Positions 32,559-36,550 of a stretch of 36,550 bases of DNA are shown piece by piece. Below the pieces are notes generated by a model. That model was given only the letters and a program-made list of their open reading frames with translations. It did no database searches and was not told where the DNA came from. Positions within the stretch are counted from its first letter, which is position 1. The number at the start of each line of letters is the position of its first letter. The stretch lies in the NCBI GenBank assembly GCA_905234015.1, contig CAJOFK010000020.1, positions 1 to 36,550 of the forward strand, in the 5' to 3' direction. Source of the DNA: an uncultured Ruminococcus sp. (lineage in GTDB: Bacteria; Bacillota; Clostridia; Oscillospirales; Acutalibacteraceae). The translations under genes were made by a program, and so were the position numbers.

Positions 32559-33383
32559 ATGAATAATATTGTAAAATCTAACGAGAATGTGAATAACCCC
32601 GAGCTTTTAGAGGCTATTAATGAAATGCAGGAGAATAACTGCCCCGAGACAGTTAACCGTATGATAGACTGCGTTATGAAGGCTCAGTTTATTACCCCGG
32701 GTATCGTTTCCGAGCCCCGCAACGTCGCCAACACCAACAAGAACGGCGGTACCGTTATGAGACAGGAAACTCAGGTTCAGTTCCAGCTTATTGAAAATCA
32801 GGAGGGCGAAAAGTTCTTCCCCGCATTTACCGACAGAGATGAAAAGGATAAGTGGGAGGTTTCAAAGGGCAAGCACGAGGTTCTTATGACCTTTGACGAT
32901 TATGCTAACGTGCTTTCCGATAAGCAGTGCAACGTTTCGGGCTTTGTAATCAATCCCTTCGGAAGAAGCGTAGCCTTCCCCAAGCAGATGGTGCAGTCTT
33001 TAAAGACAGAAAAGGACAGGCGCGCTCAGAACTCCGGACTTACAAAGCAGGAGATCACCGCCGACGATAAGGTTCAGCTCGGTGATCCCGATCCCGACAA
33101 TTACCCGATAGATATGATGGCGTCAATGATAACATTCCTTCAGGAGCGCGACGACGTAAATAACGCTTATCTTAAGATGTTTAAGCGTGAGAACGACGAA
33201 AAGCCGAGCTATCTCGTTATTATCGACTTTGACGGCGATAAGATGGAGGAAATTTTCAGGGGCGTAGCTCAGAGCGCCGACCCCCACCTCAACGGCTATC
33301 AGCTCTCGATGATGCCGTATTCAATTCCCTTCGCTCAGAAGGCGGTTGAAGACGTAGACCCCTTCTACTCGGCGGAAGATTAA
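32559..33383 (+). CDS. SseB-family protein
   Basis: Soluble protein of 274 residues. The middle (FQLIENQEGEKFFPAFTDRD, VLMTFDDYANVL, GFVINPFGRSVAFP) matches the SseB N-terminal domain. The C-terminal part (ERDDVNNAYLKMF, YLVIIDFDGD) matches the SseB C-terminal domain named from enhanced serine sensitivity in E. coli. The biochemical role is unknown. ATG 32559 follows AAAGGAG. It ends the operon at the terminator 33396. Confidence 0.8.
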   Translation: MNNIVKSNENVNNPELLEAINEMQENNCPETVNRMIDCVMKAQFITPGIVSEPRNVANTNKNGGTVMRQETQVQFQLIENQEGEKFFPAFTDRDEKDKWEVSKGKHEVLMTFDDYANVLSDKQCNVSGFVINPFGRSVAFPKQMVQSLKTEKDRRAQNSGLTKQEITADDKVQLGDPDPDNYPIDMMASMITFLQERDDVNNAYLKMFKRENDEKPSYLVIIDFDGDKMEEIFRGVAQSADPHLNGYQLSMMPYSIPFAQKAVEDVDPFYSAED

Positions 33384-33395
33384 ACTTAAAAAGAG

Positions 33396-33431
33396 TGGCT
33401 TAGCTCAATTAAACCGGGCTAAGCCATTTTT
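33396..33431 (+). terminator. Terminator of the kinase/PqqD operon
   Basis: TGGCTTAGC (33396-33404) pairs with GCTAAGCCA (33418-33426), followed by five T (33427-33431). Confidence 0.85.
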
Positions 33432-33439
33432 GGTATAAT
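33431..33439 (+). promoter_or_regulatory. Extended -10 abutting the EamA gene start
   Basis: TGGTATAAT ends two bases before the ATG at 33442 and begins in the terminator T-run. No Shine-Dalgarno sequence exists between them. If used, transcription would begin at or just after the start codon. Confidence 0.45.
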
Positions 33440-33441
33440 AC

Positions 33442-34362
33442 ATGAATAAACTGATAAAAAACAAGATATTTGCCTGTTTCGGAGCGCTGATTTGCGCGGC
33501 GCTTTGGGGAACGGCGTTTCCGCTTATAAAGCTCGGCTATTTAAAGCTCGGGATAGCCTCCTCCGATATCGCCTCAAAGCTGCTTTTTGCGGGCGAGAGG
33601 TTTACCGTTGCGGGAATAATAGTATTTATTTTCGGGCTATTAGTGTATAAAAAGGAAGCTTTAATAAAAGGCAGGGACTTACTGCCTGTGGCTCTGCTCG
33701 GGGTTGTTCAGACCTGCCTTCAATATCTTTTCGCGTATGTCGGGGTAGGCTTCACCACGGCGGCGAATACCTCGATAATCACCGGAACGGTTTCGATAAT
33801 TTCGGTAATCCTCGCGGGGATATTTTTTAAGAACGACCGTATAACTCCGCTAAAAATTTTCGGATGTATACTCGGGCTTATCGGAATAGCGTGCGTGAAT
33901 TTTACGGACTTTTCGCTTGCGTCCGTGACCTTCGCCGGGGACGTTATAGTGCTATTATCGGCGTTCTCGGGAGCCTTCGGAAATATAATAACGAAAAAAA
34001 TATCACCCGGAAAGAACCCGACCGCAGTTACGGCGGCTCAGCTTTTTATCGGCGGAGCGCTGCTGCTCATTCTCGGCGCGGCTTTCGGCGGACGCACGAA
34101 TTTCAATACGGAGGCTTTATTGATTCTGCTCTGGCTTTCGCTCGTATCGTCGGTGAGCTTTTTGCTCTGGACGGCGCTTTTAAAACACCACCCCGTCAGC
34201 AGAATAACGGTATTTACTATGCTGATTCCGATTTTCGGCACGGTATGGAGCTTCATTCTGCTCGGAGAAGATATATTTAAAATCGAGAATCTTATATCCC
34301 TCGCGCTTGTGTCGGGAGGAATCGTAACAGTTAATTTAAGAGGAAAAGAAAATGAAAATTGA
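33442..34362 (+). CDS. EamA-family (DMT) transporter
   Basis: Membrane transporter of 306 residues with ten predicted helices in two EamA repeats (ICAALWGTAFPLIKLGYL at the start of the first; LLSAFSGAFGNIITKKIS at the start of the second). The superfamily exports amino acids, nucleosides and related metabolites; the substrate cannot be read here. There is no ribosome binding site before the ATG. It overlaps the HAD gene by 11 bases. Confidence 0.9.
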   Translation: MNKLIKNKIFACFGALICAALWGTAFPLIKLGYLKLGIASSDIASKLLFAGERFTVAGIIVFIFGLLVYKKEALIKGRDLLPVALLGVVQTCLQYLFAYVGVGFTTAANTSIITGTVSIISVILAGIFFKNDRITPLKIFGCILGLIGIACVNFTDFSLASVTFAGDVIVLLSAFSGAFGNIITKKISPGKNPTAVTAAQLFIGGALLLILGAAFGGRTNFNTEALLILLWLSLVSSVSFLLWTALLKHHPVSRITVFTMLIPIFGTVWSFILLGEDIFKIENLISLALVSGGIVTVNLRGKENEN

Positions 34363-35017
34363 AGCGGTTATCTTCGATATGGACGGAGTTATACTCGACA
34401 GCGAAAAATTATATATACGCTTCTGGAGCGAGGCGGGGAAAGCGTGCGGTTATCCGTTTGAGAAAAAGCACGCCCTCGCGATAAGAAGTATGGCGCGTCC
34501 GTACGCGACAGAAAGGCTTAGGGGATTTTTCGGCGAGGATTTCGACTACGATAAGGTAAGAAATAAGCGGATAGAGCTTATGAATAAATACGTCTCGGAA
34601 AACGGAATCGAGCTGAAATATTACGCGAAGGAAATACTTGCTTACCTGAAAAACAGCGGATATAAAACCGCCCTCGCCACCGCTACGGCGGCTGATTTGG
34701 CAAAGCGGTATCTTAAAAACGCGGGAGTGCTCGAGTATTTTGACGAAATAGCTTCCGCGCGTATGGTGAAGCGCGGCAAGCCCGCGCCCGATATCTACGA
34801 ATATGCCGCTTCAAAACTCGGCGTTCCCGAGGGAAGCTGTATCGCGGTTGAGGACAGTCCTAACGGCGCGCTTTCCGCGGCAGACGCGGGCTGCGTCACC
34901 GTAATGGTGCCGGATATGGATGAGCCTCAGGGCGATATTCTGAAAAGGGTATATAAGGTTATAAAAAGCCTTGAAGAGCTTGAAAACGTACTTAATGAAT
35001 TGAACGGAGACTGCTGA
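34352..35017 (+). CDS. HAD-superfamily phosphatase, beta-phosphoglucomutase-like
   Basis: Soluble hydrolase of 221 residues. Motif I FDMDGVILDSE (nucleophile Asp9, acid Asp11), a helical cap (about 16-90), motif II TATA (about 110), motif III Lys in KRGKPAPDIY, and motif IV VEDSPNGALSAADAG. The DGVIxDSE form is typical of beta-phosphoglucomutase-like and sugar-phosphate phosphatases. AGAGGAAAAG precedes the ATG. It lies in one unit with the transporter genes on both sides. Confidence 0.92.
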   Translation: MKIEAVIFDMDGVILDSEKLYIRFWSEAGKACGYPFEKKHALAIRSMARPYATERLRGFFGEDFDYDKVRNKRIELMNKYVSENGIELKYYAKEILAYLKNSGYKTALATATAADLAKRYLKNAGVLEYFDEIASARMVKRGKPAPDIYEYAASKLGVPEGSCIAVEDSPNGALSAADAGCVTVMVPDMDEPQGDILKRVYKVIKSLEELENVLNELNGDC

Positions 35018-35018
35018 T

Positions 35019-36446
35019 ATGCTTCAGACAATTACAAACGCTGTAAATGCCGTTGACGAGTTTATGTGGGGTTGGTTTATGATAATCCTGCTGCTCGGAA
35101 CTCATATTTTTATGACAATAAGGACGAGGTTTATTCAGCGCAAAACCTTTAAAGCGATACGGCTTTCGGTCACGAAGGACCCCGAGTCCGAGGGTGATAT
35201 AAGCCCGTTCCAGTCGCTCGCTACCGCGCTTGCTTCAACTATAGGCACGGGTAATATTATAGGCGTTGGAACGGCTATAGCCGTAGGCGGTCCGGGCGCG
35301 GTGCTGTGGTGCTGGCTTACGGGCGTTTTCGGAATTTCAACAAAATACGCGGAGTCGCTTTTAGCCGTAAAATACCGCGTCCGTACTAAGGACGGACGTA
35401 TGCTCGGCGGCGCGATGTACGCGCTCGAGCGCGGGCTTAAGCTTAAATGGCTCGCCGTATTGTTTGCGCTGTTCGCGCTTTTTGCCTCATTCGGAATCGG
35501 CTCCGGAGTTCAGGTCAACGCGATATCAAGTATTATGAACAGCACCTTTAATCACGAAGGGCTGTTAACTCTGAATATTACGGGACATGAGGTTTCCCTC
35601 GTTTCGGTTATAGTCGGCGTGGTTATTGCCGCGGTTACGGCGGTTGTAATCTTCGGCGGAATAAAGTCTATCTCAAAGGTTTGCGAGCTGCTCGTGCCGG
35701 CTATGGCGGCGATGTACGTTATAGGCTGCGTGATTTTACTCGTGATGAATTATGAATATATCGGAAGCGCGATTGCGCTTATTGTTAAATCCGCGTTTAC
35801 GACCACAGCGGCGGCGGGAGGCTTTATCGGCTCCTCGATTATGATTGCCGCGCGGTACGGAATCGCCCGCGGACTTTTTTCCAACGAGTCGGGTATGGGC
35901 TCCGCTCCGATAGTAGCAAGCGCCGCTCAGACAAGAAATCCGGTGCGTCAGGCAATGATTTCCTCGACCGGAACGTTCTGGGATACCGTAGTTGTATGCC
36001 TTATGACGGGAATTGTGCTCGTCAGCTCCGGGCTTAAAAATCCTGCGGCGTTCAGCGGCGCCGACGGCGATAAGCTCACCTTCTGCGCGTTTCAGCAGAT
36101 ACCATATATCGGCACGCCGATACTCGTAATCGGGATTGTCGCGTTCGCGTATTCAACCGTACTCGGCTGGTCGTACTACGGGGAGAGGTGTGTTGAGTAT
36201 CTTTTCGGACTGAAGGGAATGATACCTTATAAAATAATATTTGTACTCGTTTTATTAATCGCTCCGGTTATCTCGCTCGATATGGTATGGGCGCTTTCGG
36301 ATATTTTCAACGCGCTTATGGCTATCCCGAACCTCGTCGCGGTGATATTGCTCTCGGGAGTAGTTGTTAAGGAAACTAAATATTACCTCTACGGAAACCG
36401 TCTTGACGAGTATGACCGAACGGAAATTCCGAGAGTAGAAAAGTAA
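35019..36446 (+). CDS. Sodium:alanine/glycine symporter (AGCS family)
   Basis: Membrane symporter of 475 residues with about 11 helices that imports alanine or glycine with Na+. Signatures: ATALASTIGTGNIIGVGTAI near residue 70, GGPGAVLWCWLTGVFG, KYAESLLAVKYR, and the strongly conserved GLFSNESGMGSAPIV. The start is one base after the HAD stop, with GGAG upstream. No separate terminator follows; element copy D begins at its stop codon and provides a terminator-like hairpin. Confidence 0.95.
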   Translation: MLQTITNAVNAVDEFMWGWFMIILLLGTHIFMTIRTRFIQRKTFKAIRLSVTKDPESEGDISPFQSLATALASTIGTGNIIGVGTAIAVGGPGAVLWCWLTGVFGISTKYAESLLAVKYRVRTKDGRMLGGAMYALERGLKLKWLAVLFALFALFASFGIGSGVQVNAISSIMNSTFNHEGLLTLNITGHEVSLVSVIVGVVIAAVTAVVIFGGIKSISKVCELLVPAMAAMYVIGCVILLVMNYEYIGSAIALIVKSAFTTTAAAGGFIGSSIMIAARYGIARGLFSNESGMGSAPIVASAAQTRNPVRQAMISSTGTFWDTVVVCLMTGIVLVSSGLKNPAAFSGADGDKLTFCAFQQIPYIGTPILVIGIVAFAYSTVLGWSYYGERCVEYLFGLKGMIPYKIIFVLVLLIAPVISLDMVWALSDIFNALMAIPNLVAVILLSGVVVKETKYYLYGNRLDEYDRTEIPRVEK

Positions 36447-36550
36447 AAAAATATATTGCCCGCACAGTTTTCTGCTGCGCAGAAACGTGCGATGGCTGAA
36501 AAGCGTACGCAGTACGCACGCTTTTTCTTTACGGAAACCGTCTTGACGAG
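36391..36550. repeat. Direct repeat of the AGCS gene end
   Basis: ACGGAAACCGTCTTGACGAG at 36391-36410, inside the symporter gene, recurs exactly at 36531-36550, 140 bases later, after element D. The window ends inside the second copy. Confidence 0.85.
36444..36526 (+). repeat. Dispersed hairpin element, copy D
   Basis: It lacks hairpin 1 but keeps the rest. Hairpin 2: CGCAC (36461-36465) with GTGCG (36487-36491) and inner GTTT(T)CTGC with GCAGAAAC, again with one bulged T. The constant GATGGCTG follows. Hairpin 3 is GCGTAC (36503-36508) with GTACGC (36512-36517), followed by ACGCTTTTTC. Bases differ from copy A but pairing is kept. Confidence 0.8.

Overview
The window looks like a chromosomal segment of an anaerobic, low-to-moderate GC Firmicute of the gut Clostridia, most likely Oscillospiraceae/Ruminococcaceae (Ruminococcus or [Eubacterium] siraeum-like). 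Pointers are a secreted serpin, a CotH-type surface protein, a fibro-slime/pilin fusion with an LPATG anchor and sortase, an extracellular amylase with PTT linkers and a starch-binding module, a dockerin protein, Shine-Dalgarno-led genes with several GTG/TTG starts, and a soluble NuoE/NuoF-type flavin complex. The genus call is inference. No tRNA, rRNA, CRISPR array, transposase or phage gene was seen.

Layout. 0.2-11.1 kb is a cell-surface block: serpin (+) converging on an AraC-type regulator (-), CotH protein (+) converging on an Mbeg1-like hydrolase (-), then the fibro-slime surface protein and its sortase. 11.2-17.7 kb holds a PAP2 phosphatase, a 600-bp gene-poor stretch with a repeat element and a promoter/DnaA-box-like/inverted-repeat locus, a DUF6512-like membrane protein, then rlmB, a P-type-ATPase-like protein without its catalytic residues, and rpe, ending at a terminator shared with a convergent TetR gene. 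17.7-22.8 kb carries a secreted Ig-like protein with acidic loops and the large GH13 amylase. 23-28.6 kb is redox metabolism: L-lactate dehydrogenase (-), divergent from a three-gene operon that resembles the Sporomusa-type electron-bifurcating transhydrogenase StnABC (NuoE-like, NuoF-like, GltD-like with ferredoxin domains). 29.1-33.4 kb is a tightly overlapping seven-gene operon: Ser/Lys-rich lipoprotein, small dockerin protein, HPr-kinase-like protein, PqqD-like protein, S24/S26 peptidase-like protein, YjeF_N epimerase and SseB-like protein. 33.4-36.4 kb has an EamA transporter, a HAD phosphatase and an AGCS sodium:amino acid symporter.

Three things stand out. (1) A dispersed intergenic element at 11.76, 22.86, 28.62 (three tandem copies) and 36.45 kb folds into up to three hairpins. 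Its copies differ by compensating base changes, and it follows gene ends, in three places starting in the T-tract of a rho-independent terminator. (2) The kinase/PqqD/peptidase operon has no radical SAM or other classical RiPP enzyme. It carries two secreted low-complexity proteins rich in Ser/Thr, which makes it a candidate undescribed surface-protein modification system. (3) The P-type-ATPase-like pseudoenzyme has Asn in place of the phosphorylated Asp and lacks the GDGxND motif.
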